Positions 1 to 12,391 of a stretch of DNA of 64,000 nt are shown piece by piece. The notes beneath the pieces were generated by a model. It worked only from the letters and a program-made list of their open reading frames with translations, ran no database searches and was not told the origin of the DNA. The first letter of the stretch is position 1. Every line of letters begins with the position of its first letter. Source of the stretch: Prinia subflava (Eukaryota; Chordata; Aves; Passeriformes; Cisticolidae); assembly GCF_021018805.1 (NCBI RefSeq), contig NC_086248.1:94821239-94885238 (forward strand), given 5' to 3'. The translations under genes were made by a program, and so were the position numbers.

Positions 1-449
1 CCTACCAGGAAACCTGTTCCAGCATGGGCTCCTCTCTCAATTGGTCTTCAGGACCCTGCCAGGATCCTGCTCCTGCACAGGCTTCCCCTGGAGTCACAGA
101 CTTCATTCTGGCATCCAGCTTCTCCAGTGTGGGCTCCTGCATGGGCTGCAGGTGGATCTCTGCTCCATCGTGGGCACCCATGGCTGCACAGCTGCCTCAC
201 CATGGTTGTCATCCCTCCTGCTGTACTTGGCATTGCACTGTTCCCTCCTCCCACACCTTAAATACATTATCCCAGAGGTGCAGCCACCATCACTCACTGG
301 CTCAGCCTTGGGCAGCAGCAGGAGTGTCCTGGAGCTGGCAGGTATTGGCTCTTTCAGACACGGAGGAAGATTCTGGCAGCTCCTCAGAGAAGTGGCTCCT
401 GTCGTCCCTCCAGTAGCATAACCTTGCCATACAAATCCAATATAATGGT
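1..449 (-). repeat. GC-rich avian dispersed repeat, LTR/promoter-like, cut by window edge
   Basis: This block is clearly more GC-rich than the DNA to its right and stops abruptly near 449, where ordinary AT-rich sequence begins. It contains repeated short phrases (variants of 'gggctcctgcatgggctgcagg' spaced through 20-210) and matches, from memory, a repeat very abundant in bird, especially songbird, genomes and transcripts. Read on the minus strand it starts at about 449, has a TATA-like TATTTAA box around 260-268 and a CCAAT-like motif (AGCCAATA) near 341-348. That order resembles the U3/promoter part of an LTR followed by a leader. The family name and class are inferred, and LTR structure cannot be confirmed because the rest lies outside the window. 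Short open frames here are by-products. Confidence 0.5.
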
Positions 450-3400
450 ATCATCTAGCAGAGAATATCCTTAGAAAACATTACTAATTTAATACTGAAG
501 CACTGACCTACTCAGCAGCTGCCTTCATTCTCCACACACTTTTAGACATATACTTAAAAGAATATACTAAGAAATGAATTAATTGGCTAGACACCAATGT
601 TTCATGGGAATGCATCTGTTTTGTGAGAGTCAAATCAAAAATGAGAAGCATTCTTTTCAGGACTTTTATTAGTGTAGAAATGCATTTAATTATTTTATTC
701 CTTAAGACAAACAATATGTACAGCATTGTTTTGAAATACAGAACAAAGGAAATAGCACAAATTATTTCAAGAGAGTATGTGGGTGTGGTATGGATAACAG
801 CTAAGTTTAACTTGTTTTGTGGACATAAACCCTTCTGGTTCTTTCCATGCCTCTTGGACAAACCTTTAAAACATGCTGATATTTTATGAAGAGACTGTAC
901 ATCTATGAGGACTTTGGGGGACCCCATTTTTTGCTGAGAGTAAGATGCTTTAAGTGCACCAGCATGCATTCTTAAAGATTAATGCACGTGTGGCAACACA
1001 GCCAAACCACACAAAGCTGTGGAGTCACAAGGGGAACCACCTGGCCCTTCCTCTGTGGGTGCCACCTCCTCTGTGCAGGGCTGACACAGCTCCTGCAGAA
1101 CTGCGTCCCCTCCTCCATGAGGCAGGTGGAAGAGAGGAGCTGGGAAGGTGGAACAGCAGCTTGTGCTGCCACAGCAGCGGCCAAGTGGGGCAAGCAAAAT
1201 GCAGCTGTTCTTGGCTCAGCAAACTTCTTTCCTAGAGCAGCAGGTGGACCACAACTGCCCCTGTGATGCTGCAGTCTTTAGGGATGCTCCAGAGGCAGCG
1301 GAGGATCTCACTTTCCACAGCAGTGCAAGAGCCACGACTGAGCCGAGCGCCGCAGGTATGGGAGGAAGGCAGCACAAGTCATAGAGGAGAAAGTGGCCCA
1401 AACAGCACAGAGCCAGATACTAATACCCTTACTCATAGCCAGTAGCATTCTGCTTCATAAACTGTCCCTTGAGGTATTTCTAATTTGGTTCTCCGAGGAA
1501 GGTTTTATTAAGCCAGAGTATCAGAGGATGATCTTAGTGTTGAAGACTTAAATTAGGCAATCACTGAAAATCCGAGGACCATTAAGGGGGAAAGGGCCAG
1601 ATCTTGTGTTTCTGTTTTCTTCCCTGAAATGTGGTTTAAGGCCTTTAGGGACAGTTCATGCATTTTTACTGATTGGTGTGCGAAGCTAGCTGAACTGAGT
1701 CCCTCCCGCCCTTGCAGCAGAGCTGAAAAAGCTGAAGAAGCAGAGCTGGGAAGATTTTGCAAATGCATGTTTATTGAAAAGAGCAGCTATTAATAGGCAC
1801 AATTAAAAGGCAAATACCTGAAGTCAAACCAATTAAGCTCACATGCATCCCTAATTGTAGTGATAAAGGCATTACTATTCAGTGCAAAACCAAATGGTCC
1901 TAGATGAACTGCTGGGCACTCACATTTCAGAAGATGCTAGTAGTCTGAATTTCTCATTATAGAATTTATGCCAGACTAATGCTCTTGCCAAGGATGATTT
2001 AACTATTCACAGTTTCAAACTGACTTTGTAGCTCATAGAAAGAGAGTATTAATTGCAATTTAATTGTATTTCATGACCAATTAAAAACTGGGCAGTGTTT
2101 CACATAATAAACTCAAATTATAATGATGTCCTCTATTGGCAGCTGTATTTAGGAGTACTAAATCCGAGGTAATACTAAGTAAATGGGCAGTTTTTTCTTC
2201 CCTTGAAACCGAAGGTATTTCTCTGATGATAAGGTAGGGCTTGCTCAGAGAAAGGATGCCATTATCTTCCTGCTGCTTTCTGCAGTTCTGCTTTCCCAGC
2301 ATCCAGTTACAGGGTAAACATTTGCTTTTCTTATCAGTTCTGTGCTGGGGCAAACAAGGCCTTAAGACTTTCAAAGTGACAGAAGGATATAAGAAGAAAA
2401 GAGCAAGGAGGGCACAGTTGAAAGAGGAGTATAGGAAGATACAACTGTTAAATTTTCTTTAATTGAATTCTGCAGTATACAAGAAAAAAAACAACCCAAT
2501 GTTAACCCATTAAAAAAATCAAGTGCAATAGACATGGGTAAATATGTGCCTTAGACCCACAGGTGTTTATAATATAATTTTAAAACATAAAACCATTCTT
2601 ATTTACCCCAATATTAATGTAGGTAGAACCTACAACTTTTATAATTGGCCTAAAAAAATTATAACAAATATTCTGGACATGGTAAAAGAGAAGCCAGATA
2701 TAATCTCACTGAGTGTTAAATAAGCACAGGGAATTTGACTTCTTGTTTGCAGTTTCCCTGCTACAGACTGCTAGGCTGTGTGCTGTGATTCTTCTGAAAA
2801 TCTTTTCAAAATGCTATGGAAATAATTGATATTTACAGCCTATGACTAATGCTTTATTTGCTGGTAAAGTTTGGCACCAAGTCTCCATCACTGGATTTAG
2901 TTCACTTTGCTTGCATAAAATTTCAATAACAAGGTACACCAACAACTAATTTAAGATTACCATCAAGTTGAATAAGAATCTTGTAAGAATCTTGCACAAT
3001 CTTGTAATTAATGAAGAACACTGCATGCTCCTATTGAAGAACATGTCAATAGACTACGACTTTTTGCTATGTAAATGCAGTTTCTGATGATGATTCTGTA
3101 CAGATACAATCCTACAAAAATAGTGATTGCAACAGAAGAGAATATGGTTAGAAAATCTGAGGGATAAAATTTATGATACTTGAAAAGCAAGAGAGTTCTT
3201 TGGTGACTTTTTATGCAGGTAACTCCACTGCAAATAGCAAAAGTATTTCAGAATGGTAAGAAAACTGTAGGTGTTGTTAAAACAAAACTCTCTCATGTCC
3301 CCACTATGTCTGTTCAGAATTCTGCTTTACAGGAATCATAGCAGAAAGAACAGCGACAATAACTCTATTATCTCTACAACGCTCAAATTATGAAAGTGCT

Positions 3401-6400
3401 TTGCAAGTAAATCATGACTGAGCCATAACTGAGTGTACTGAGAGTCCTTGACATGGTCTGTCATGATTCTGTGCCAGGCAAGATGACACAAGCTTTTTCT
3501 GCAGGGTTGCCTACCCTTTGCAGAGAACAAAGGGTTGTGTGAGAACAGTGCAGAATTTGAACTCCAGCTACTCTCTGCTGCCCAGAGATGTACCCTGCCT
3601 TCTGTCAGAGGCTCCTACATCCACAACAGAGGATGGAGACAACAAAAAAACCCCACTACAAATCTGTGCTGGGGACATATTATTAGTGGATACACCTCCT
3701 GGCCTTTGCCAGCCCTGCTCCAGGCAGCAACCTCTGCAATCTGTGGGGCAGCACTGGTCCTGCTCCTGCCTGTAGGGAAAGGAGCCACACTGCAAGGAAC
3801 GCAAGGATTTGATGAGAAGTTTTTCCAGCACACACCATTTTTGATTAATTGTTGCTTTCTCCTCTACTCTGAATGTCATTTTAGTATGACAAGAATGCCA
3901 AAGTTTTAGAGGTCAAATACAGCCAAGTGCATTCTTGGAAAAAATGTGACTGGAGAGAAGGACAAAGTGTAACACATGGGATGTGAAACAGACAGTGAGA
4001 GGTGAAGGATTAGAAGCTCCCATAGTGGGGAAGTAGCCCTGGATGATCAACATTTCCTTCTTCTGAATTCAGTTTTATTTTAAATAACCTCAGAATATGT
4101 CAAAGTGTAGATGTACTTTTATCAGTAGATTTTTCTTACTGTCCCTGCAGAGTACCTCATTTTGTCACTGCTTCCATCAGCATGTCTATAGATGTGACAG
4201 TGTTCAGATCAGCACCTTCATTCTTTGCTTCTGCCAGACTGTGCACAGAAATTCTGTGTAGAATTTCTATTATGTCCCTTCTAAACACACCAAATAGGGT
4301 GTGACAGACTCTGCAAAGATAATGATACAGGAGGACCTGCAGTGAGTAAATTGTATTTGTGAGCTTAAGGAATCACAGTGCAGTGCATGGTGAGCTCAGC
4401 AAGAGGCATAACTCAGGCAAAACCCTGCCTCCAGAAGTTTTGTTCCCATCCTTGGCTGCTCCTCAGAGGCATTTTCTGCAGTAGGATGCTCATTTCTCTC
4501 CTCTTGTTTGTCAGTCAGACTCAGCCATAGTCTGTGAAAGTGTTTCAGTCTGCCTCATCCCTGGATTCACCCCTCTTCCTTTGCTGACTTGGTACCATTA
4601 CTTCTTTGGCACCACATCCTGAAACCAGACAATGTCAGGGATCAAGTGGTGAATTGTAGTAATGTATCTATCAGTATTGATAGAAGTCAAGCAGAGGCAG
4701 AGTAGAAATGTTAATTCCCGTTTTTGTGAGTTCATCTGAGATTAGAGGCTGACTGGTCTTGAATCACCCATTCACAAATGTCTCCACGTGGTGCTGCTAT
4801 CTATTAGTTTTATTCTTTCTTGCCTGGTTTGTTTTCATGGTGGAAGTAAAGAGGAGGCTGATTTATCTGAAGCAAATAAAATTGTATGGGAAAAGAGGTG
4901 GACAACTGGTGCAGGAGACTTCCAGAGATAGTATTCTTCAATCAATCCTACCAAATGTCTGCCCAATTTGATTCATTTATAGACTCCACTTTTCAGTAAG
5001 AGTGTGAAATATTTCTCTGTTGCTTTCCCTGCAAGAAAGACAGGGATGTACAGCAGTGAGGCGAGGGGAGGTCACCAAGATGACCCGAGATCTGGAACAC
5101 ATGATGTATGAGAAGAGTCTGGGAATGGCATTCATTCAGTCTTATCAGGAAAAGGGTGACTGAATATATATATTTTTCTGTTTACCTATGGAATTGGAGG
5201 GTACAGGCAAGGTAGACATCAATTATTTTTAGGGGAACACACTGACAGCTTGGTCACAAGCTGCAACAAGGGGAATTCTGACCAGATAGGTGTAGATGTC
5301 ATCTCTAATTACAGTGATTCTCTGTGCAATTAATGGATAAATAGATATGACTAGATATTAAAATTATTTAATGTTCTGATAGTTACACATTGTTGAAAGC
5401 CAGCTTGGCCACAATGAACTCATGTAAGTTACACTTACACACTTATTTTCATATTTTTTTTCCTTGACACCACTGTAGATGCAGTCTATGAATCCAGTGG
5501 AGAGTAAGAAAAATAACAACTGTTTTTTATTAAGAGCAAGAGATTAAATCAATTCATTGGACCTGAAACTGCATGAGTAGGTGAGGCAACATTCCAGTTC
5601 ATCTTAGTTCCAAAATACGCCTTCTCACACTGAAGCTCCACAGCAGGATATGAAATCACAAACATCACATCATCAGAACAAATGCTCACTGCAAGGCTGG
5701 GAAGGCAGGACACCATAAATCAACAGCTCCTGAGAGCTGCTGGGTTTGGGCTTTTCTAAAGACAAATGAAATCTTTTACGGCCTGTCATTTTAAAATGAA
5801 CCCAAAATAAAGAAAATAAAAATATGGCTGTGCAGAAACTGTAATTTAATAAGTAGAGTTGGCTAAAAAGCAAAAAAGTCTCCCCACAAATGCTCCTGCA
5901 AATGGGCCGTGATTCAATAAAATACTGAATCATAAGCTTAGCTTTAAGCCCAATTCCACACTGGTTTTACAAAGAATTTATGCACTTTGTTAAACTTATC
6001 TAAGAATGTACCTGTTTTGCTGTTCTGGACATATTCACCTGCATTTTTAATTAATCCATTTCAGACTCAGTCACATCTCTCTATGTTTGCTTGCAATGCA
6101 CATGCACACAAACGAATATCTAGTCTTATGAGCTCACCAAAAAGGTCTACAGGTGGATATTGGCATTAGCCAGCTTTTTAATATGTTAATAACTCTGGAT
6201 ATCCTTATGCAGCACACTGTGTGAATTAAAAGATGCAATGTCTCCCAGTAGCCTAATAGCAACCAGAGTTCAAATTTTAAGTCAAATTGATCAATATACA
6301 TAGTTAACAAAAAATACATTTAGACAGAAAAGGTGCTGGAAAAACCTGTGATGGGCTGTTGGGTATCCCCCTGGAACATACACAACAGAACCAAATAGAA

Positions 6401-7369
6401 GCAGAAGGTGTTCTGCTGTGAAATGATTCACTCAGCTCTTGCCCCTCGTTGTTTTAGCCAAGATAACCGGTTACTTGGCATCATTGCGTGTTGTAGAGAT
6501 TCTCAGAGGAAGGTGCCAGATCCTTCTTATTTTAGCATTATTACTGTTGTAGCTGTTCTTCTTTTGTTGTGCAGGGCTCTGTTGTTGGTTTCAAAACACT
6601 TGATGCTGGGTGTGGTATGCAGAAGCCCTCACCCTGGGAAAGAGAGTTCTCAGCGTCCCCGCAGCTTCCAGCAGTGGTTGTTGTTTTTTCTCCCCTGGTT
6701 GCACGAGGACCATTCTGCTGCCTGAGTGCTCACGACTGCTATGCACTGCATCAGGACAGTATCCTGGACACTCCAGCTCCTGCCTGGCTCTGCTTCTTTA
6801 GTTGTTGTTGTTTGTGTTGCTTAGGGTACCAAGTCGTTTCGGCTGCAGCTTCTTCCTTTCCTGTGTTTCTCTAAATTCTGCTACTACCCCCTGCTGTAAT
6901 CTTGTACTTCTAAACTAAATGAATTGCTGCTAGAGGAGCCAAATGAGCCTGCTGGTGACATACAGGGCACTAAGTCCCTAGAAACACCCTCTGTAAACTG
7001 AAACCAGGCAGCCAGCACCAACAAAATCCTTGCACCTATTCTGACACGTAGACTCAATTTTTTAGCAGAGACGCGAGCAAAAAAAAAGCTTCCCTGGGAT
7101 AATGGATTTTGGATTAAATAGACCAGTCTTCAGAGTGTCAGTTTTTCTCAGCTGGTAATGAATCCTCAAATCCCAAAGAGTTTATTTGAAAATGTACAGA
7201 TGGAAAGGCAAACAGATGAGAACATATGCAAGTTTGCGTAGTTGTTTATTTCTAATTTACACAAACATTTTCATATGGGTAGGTGCTCCTGAAACTTAAC
7301 ATTGAATTTCAAATGCCTCCTTTAAACACAAACATTCTGCGTCAAAAAAATAAATCACAGGCAAGAAAT
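450..7369. other. Anonymous AT-rich DNA, no supported gene
   Basis: I see no convincing exon, RNA gene or mobile element here. Notable local features are a more GC-rich patch at about 1020-1370 that has a splice acceptor-like and a donor-like site but no frame open across it, a short tandem of 'aatcttg' at 2976-3006, another moderately GC-rich patch at 3540-3800, and a GTTGTT-rich patch at 6560-6880. Open frames of 60-124 codons are at chance level. TAATTA/AATTAA motifs are dense around 1780-2080, which can accompany conserved noncoding enhancers but is not evidence by itself. Confidence 0.5.
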
Positions 7370-7420
7370 TGGCACTGATTTCAATAGAATCTGTCAATTT
7401 ATACCAGGTGAAGGTCAGGT
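7370..7420. repeat. Possible ancient sauropsid repeat remnant
   Basis: The phrase 'gatttcaatagaat' followed by 'aatttataccaggtgaagg' resembles an old motif recurring in turtle, crocodile and bird genomes, a 'gacttcaatgga' segment followed by 'atttacaccagctgagg'. Similar phrases recur at 18.16, 28.3 and 54.55 kb in this window, which supports a shared ancient family. The match is short and degenerate, so chance cannot be excluded. Confidence 0.35.
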
Positions 7421-9267
7421 TTTAAATTTCTTAGACTCCACTGTTTCTTGTAACCACAACTCTGAGTAGATGGTAGAGTAGCTCAGATCCCCAGGAACTT
7501 AGGAATGATGGATGGCGTTTCTATGGGATACACTCTCCCTCCAAGCTATAAAACATAGAAAAGGAGTGTTCCACCAGTTTTTTAAAGAATCTGGAGGGCT
7601 TTTTTTCTCCCTAGTGTTGGGCATATGGAGAAGGCATCAAATCAAATGTCTGTCATTCTTAATGGAAAAATTCTCACTTCAGTATTCAGTAGGTCATCTT
7701 TAAGATATCTGTGTAGATTCATGAGACTACTCCAAAAAACTAAGGAAAAATTTGTCCTCTTTTGTTTTCATTTGAAAGTGACAATAAAGCATATTTTTTC
7801 AATAAGCTCACATCAGTGAAATAAACTGTGGCATTTCAAAGCACTCTGTACAAATTATAATCTAACTGACCCTTTGAGGTCTGGGCTATTTTAGCCCAAA
7901 GGATACCTACATTGGGACTCTAGGAAATGTTTTCAGAAAGACATTTTTTCTTGACCATAATCAGAGGGAAATTCTATCAGCTAGAATGACTAAATTTCTG
8001 GTACTCTCCTTTTATCCTTGCAAATTGTTTCATTATTTCTTATTTTAGCTTTTTCAAGAGTGGTCTCCATAGCTGAGAAGAAAGAACCACTAGAAAATCG
8101 TTAGCTTCACGTGCTTGAAGATAACATGCCTCACGCCAGTTTTACAAGATATTCGTGACTGAAAACAGATCATGATTTCTGAATGCTCCTCTGTTCTCTG
8201 CAAGCTCAAAAGCCCCACAGTTTTGCTTGCATATTCCTTCTGCTGGGACCACTTTCTCTCCATCAGAATATTATATTTTCCTGTAAAGCCCTGCTTTAGG
8301 ATTTCTCAGGTTGATGTTTGTGATAAAGTGATCCTGCCTGAATGTAAAGAAAATGCCCACAAAACCAGCACATGGCTTCCTCTTTTTTTATGCAATCCTT
8401 TTTTATACCTAAGCTTGTATAAAATGTGGTCACAAATTCCATGTGAATCTATGACAGGAATATGAACACCGGAGAGCTTCCTGCTTTAGGAGAAAACTAT
8501 TCTTTTAAAATGAAATGTAAGTACAACACACCAAAAGTAAAATGTGTTCTTTCCTTCTGTGAATTTCAACATTTTTGGCTTTTGGATAAATGAATGGATA
8601 TACAAAAATATAAACAAAGTAAAAAATAATGCAATAATATCAGTTCTGAGAAAAGTTGTCAGATGCTGTCCAGGACTTGTGTTCTGAGCAGACAAAAGCA
8701 GTGTGTTTTGGTTTTGCCTGATGTGACATCTTTGAGACAAGCTGCCAAATAGCTCAAATGAAAGTAAACCTACTGTTCCTCAATGCCAAGTAATCTCACA
8801 GAGCAGAAGGGGTAGGGAAATCTGTTAGATGAAAATAATACAGGCAGCTAGAAGAGGAAGAAAAAGAGAGACACTTAAAGGAGATTGACTTTTTTTGTTC
8901 TTACAAGGTCACGTCATCATTTGACAACAGGCACTGAGGCACAGTTTATAGTTGTACCATGCCTTTTAGCTGTATTTGTTACAGATCCAGTATAAGTCAT
9001 GTCCTTCTGTGTCATTGTCATTGGACTAGATGAGCTGGAAGAAGAACACTGCAGACTTTGGGCTAGTGAGGTAACAGCCCTTGCAAAAAATTCAAAAACT
9101 GCTTCCTCAAATTGTGCCTAAGTGTAGTCCATTCTCAGGCAATACTGTTTTGGCAAAATAATTTCTTCCTGTGTCACTCATTATTCAAAGAGATTCATAT
9201 TACATTGGGTTTACAAAAATTATTTTCTTGAAGAATAAAATAAAAAGTTCTGAGATGCAGAAGACAT
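7421..9267. other. Anonymous noncoding DNA
   Basis: AT-rich sequence without a supportable gene. The stretch at 7810-7900 ('caaagcactctgtacaaatt' context) and that at 8890-8960 (a 'gcactgaggcacag' phrase) vaguely recall old SINE or LINE tails, too degraded to call. The 97-codon plus-strand frame at 8172-8465 has no recognisable domain and no splice context. Confidence 0.5.
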
Positions 9268-9645
9268 AGGATCATAGAGTAACTCAGGCTAGAGGTACAT
9301 AATTTAGTTCTGCCACCTGTAGGCAGTAGTGTTATTGATTAAGTACAGTTGGGTTATTTATGGCTTTATTCAATAGGTTATTCAAAACCCACAGAGGTGA
9401 AGGCTGCACAATCTTTCTGGGCAGCTTGTTTCACTGCCTAACAGTCCCCACAGTGAAAAAACATTCTTAATGACCAGGCTGAACACTCTGTTCCAACACA
9501 CATGTGTGGACTTCCCCTCCCATCATGGGAAGGGCCCAGAAGCTCCACACTCTTTTCTTGCACCCTCCCCATAGGTAATGGGCACTGCTGCCAAGCCCTT
9601 CAAATCTGACTCTCCTTCAAGCCAAGCAGCCCCAGCTCCCTAGGG
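9268..9645 (-). mobile_element. CR1 LINE 3' fragment (truncated, old)
   Basis: The plus strand begins with 'aggatcatagagtaactcag', the reverse complement of a CR1 3' end. It continues with the usual CR1 landmarks: 'cacaatctttctgggcagct', 'ttgtttcactgcctaacag', a 'cagtgaaaaaacattcttaa' segment, 'gggcactgctgcc' and 'aagcagccccagctccct'. The LINE therefore lies on the minus strand. Only the last ~380 bp near the 3' end of the element are present, with many substitutions and deletions, which is typical of a 5'-truncated, long-dead insertion. No reverse transcriptase frame survives. Confidence 0.85.
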
Positions 9646-11158
9646 GTGAACTAAACTGGAAGGTTAATTCATAGATAGGGAAGAGGTGCCCTTGGTGCCT
9701 CACATATCTCATTAGACGTGTCTCCAGATTTAGACAGGTAGCAGAACTACGAGTGGGATAAAACAGGTTGGGTGACTGGGAAAACCCTGCTTTGGTAACT
9801 ACATTTGAGAACTCTACGTGTTCTTAGTGCTTCAAGAGAGAAGGTATGGGCCATTCCTTCCACTTTACAAACTGGGATGCTGGTCTCCAGTTAGCCAAGA
9901 ATAAAATCCAGTTCTCCTGAAGAACTTGTGTTGTCTTGTCTACCAGAGTAAATGGAAAGATAAGATATGCTCTGGATTTTGTTCTAGTTTAGTTGTTTTA
10001 TTTTTAAAGATTCATAACTGTGGAGTTTTTGGGAGGCCATTAGAAAAGCTAACACATTTTTCATGAAAAGTATTAAAAGTATGTATAACTCACGAAAACT
10101 AAAAGATACAACAGAAAATTCTCAGGGAATACATTCAATACATTCAGAGGTAATTTTGAGAGGAATAGGCTATATGCTACACTTTTATGCTCCTTGAGAG
10201 GATTTAATTCCCTCCATGATTGGAAATCTCAGTTCAGCTTTAACTGTGAGGTCTCTATTCGCTTCCACAATAAAGATCAGTCTTGAACTGCTCTCATTTC
10301 TTGAAGACCTGAGATTGGTGCAGTTACTTTGTTTTTTAATTTATAGAGAGATTATACTGAAATGTTTAAACAAAAAATAACATTGCCACAAAAAACCTCT
10401 CCATTCCTGCTGTTACTATGCTGTTTTCTACAGACTCTTCTTACTATTGCTGAACAACTAAGATTTAAAACTGTAGATGTTTTCCCCCTGCGAATTTCCA
10501 TTGTCCCACCTAATTCCATCAAACTACCTTCAAAATTCAGTTAGGTCCAAAGAAACATATCTTTATGTGTATCCCTTCATATATTGCTCTCCTCATCCAA
10601 TTTGGATTTCACTGTTTTCAGATATACATTAGCCTTACTGGGCAGCACAAAACATAGAAACATACGGTGGCACTTACTTTTGCCCACCATCTTTGTCTTT
10701 AAATGTCATCAAGAGAACAGAGTTGTTTAACAGGAGGTAAATTGTTTTAATATAGATGTAGAAAAGCATCTTTGAGATAAAGCTCCAGTGGAAATCGAGT
10801 GGAAAAATGAACGTGAAGGGCAGCAGGAGCTGACAGATGGCAGGATTATATGGCAAAGCAAGTATGAAATTAAAAGCTTTAGAGTCACAGCAAACAATTA
10901 ATTAAAGATATGCACTGGCTGACTGTGGTACAAATTGGTACAGATACGGTGCAGTAATATACATAGAATAGTCGGCATTACTGTGATTTGTTCCTTTGTA
11001 TGAAACCCGACCTCAGTTGTTTATTTCAAAAAGACGTGTGACTACAAGGAAATGCAACTTCAGCAGGTGACTCTGGCCTGTAATGATAAAACCCCCCAGA
11101 ATTTGCCTCTCCACACCCTTCCACTCTGCTGACAGCCCTCACTTCCTTCCTCTACCAG
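9646..11158. other. Noncoding DNA between CR1 copies
   Basis: No gene is supported. Around 9835-9935 the phrases 'cactttacaaactgggatgc' and 'aataaaatccagttctcctg' look like a badly decayed antisense MIR-type SINE, below the level I would call. 'catacattcaatacattcag'-type short duplication occurs near 10130-10147. From about 11050 the sequence becomes GC-richer leading into the mini-exon candidate. Confidence 0.45.
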
Positions 11159-11201
11159 CTCGAGCCCAGGCTGGCAGCTCTCAGGCTTCAGGTCTGCAGA
11201 G
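11159..11201 (+). other. Candidate 43-nt mini-exon with strong splice sites
   Basis: A near-ideal acceptor (pyrimidine tract 'cacttccttcctctaccag' ending at 11158) and a near-ideal donor (GCAGAG followed by GTGAGTGGG at 11202) bracket 43 nt. The interval is open in one frame, giving residues starting LEPRLAALRLQ. Length 43 is not a multiple of three, so inclusion would shift frame or belong to a noncoding RNA. Neither flank shows another convincing exon within a few hundred bases. It could be an exon of a lncRNA, a tissue-specific exon of an enclosing gene, or a chance decoy pair. Confidence 0.25.
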
Positions 11202-12268
11202 GTGAGTGGGCTCTGAGCTTGTCCTGCAGAGACACCCTTCGGGTCACTCCAAAAGGACTGAAGAGTCACAGACCATGAGCAGCTACCTCACTGCAAGCCA
11301 TGGGACCAGCACCAGAGCTCAGGACAAAAGATCTCTGCTCCTTGCCTCGGGAAGAACCCACAGGAACTGGGTTTGAGGAAAAAGTCTTCAAAATAACTCC
11401 CTGTTGTCCCAGTCTGCCTCTGCCAAGCATCCTTTCACCGAGGAGACAGGTACAAATATTTATCTTGCACATAGATTTATCACAGATGGAGGTGGTCACA
11501 TAGGTATACACAGAGTCAGATCAATAGATGGATATCTAGATGGATATACAGATAAGTAGGTAAGTCAATGTTGATTAAAAGTAGATATATAGATACAGAA
11601 AGGGAAGGAGAAAAGTTAAGACAGATTTGCATGAGCTACAGCTTTTCCAGCCCCCAGACAGAACCATCTGTGGATGAGACAGCACTCCAGAGGGGTAAGA
11701 ACATGAATCAGCACCAAGGTGTTATTAGAGAGTTACTGTGGCTGCAAATGTTAATGCGTAATCTAAGGAGATTTCTTCAGTCAGCTAGATGTAGAGAAAG
11801 GGCAGTTTTGTTCAGAAACTTGCTAGATAACTGAGATCCAGCTTTATACCCTGCTTTACCTATGTAAAGTGTACTTTATACAGTATACTGTATTCCTACT
11901 CTCCTTGTTACAGGATACATCTGGTTTGCTCATTACTGTGCAAAGAGGAACTGTGTTATTACACCAGACAGTAACCTGAGGCTATCTGCAATCATCATTT
12001 CCATTTTTCTCTTGCTTTAATGAATGCTTCTCCGTTACTGCTTCTACTACAACAAGAGCATTAGCTTTCCTCACCACTGAATTATATCAGTTGTGATTGC
12101 ATTAGGAAAGTGGCTTAGAACTTTCAGAAAAGCTGGGTGAAAGTGTTTTAGTAGAAATTATTTCTGATGGAAAACATGAGTTGTTGTTTAAGGGTATTGA
12201 ATTTTTTTAAAGAAAATATGCAATATCAGCAAGGTCTGTTAGTGAGAAATCTGAGAATGTATAATTTT
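11202..12268. other. Noncoding DNA with degenerate GATA/TAGA low-complexity
   Basis: From about 11515 to 11600 the sequence carries irregular 'gatggatatctagatggata' and 'tagatatatagatac' repeats, an interrupted GATA-type microsatellite. The rest is single-copy with no supported gene. The 88-codon plus-strand frame at 11568-11834 partly overlaps this low-complexity tract. Confidence 0.5.
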
Positions 12269-12391
12269 GATCATAGAATGGCCTGGGTTGGAAGATCATC
12301 TAGTTCCAGCTCCCCTGACATGGGCAGGGACAATTTCCACTAGACCAGGTTGCTCAGAGCCCCATCCAGCCTGGCCTTGAACACTTCCAAG
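12269..12391 (-). mobile_element. CR1 LINE 3' end fragment
   Basis: The plus strand shows the reverse-complemented CR1 terminus: 'atcatagaatggcctgggtt', then 'gaagatcatctagttcc', 'agaccaggttgctcagagcc' and 'ccatccagcctggccttgaa'. These are diagnostic CR1 3' phrases of birds and place the LINE on the minus strand. Only about 120 bp remain. It is less decayed than the copy at 9.3 kb, so it is probably younger. Confidence 0.9.

Noticed and set aside
1079..1355. Possible 277-nt exon between a pyrimidine-rich acceptor and a CAG/GTATGG donor
   Set aside because: The coding-like frames near each end do not span the interval: one stops at 1264-1266 and another has a TGA at 1118-1120. At most a noncoding exon, with no other support.
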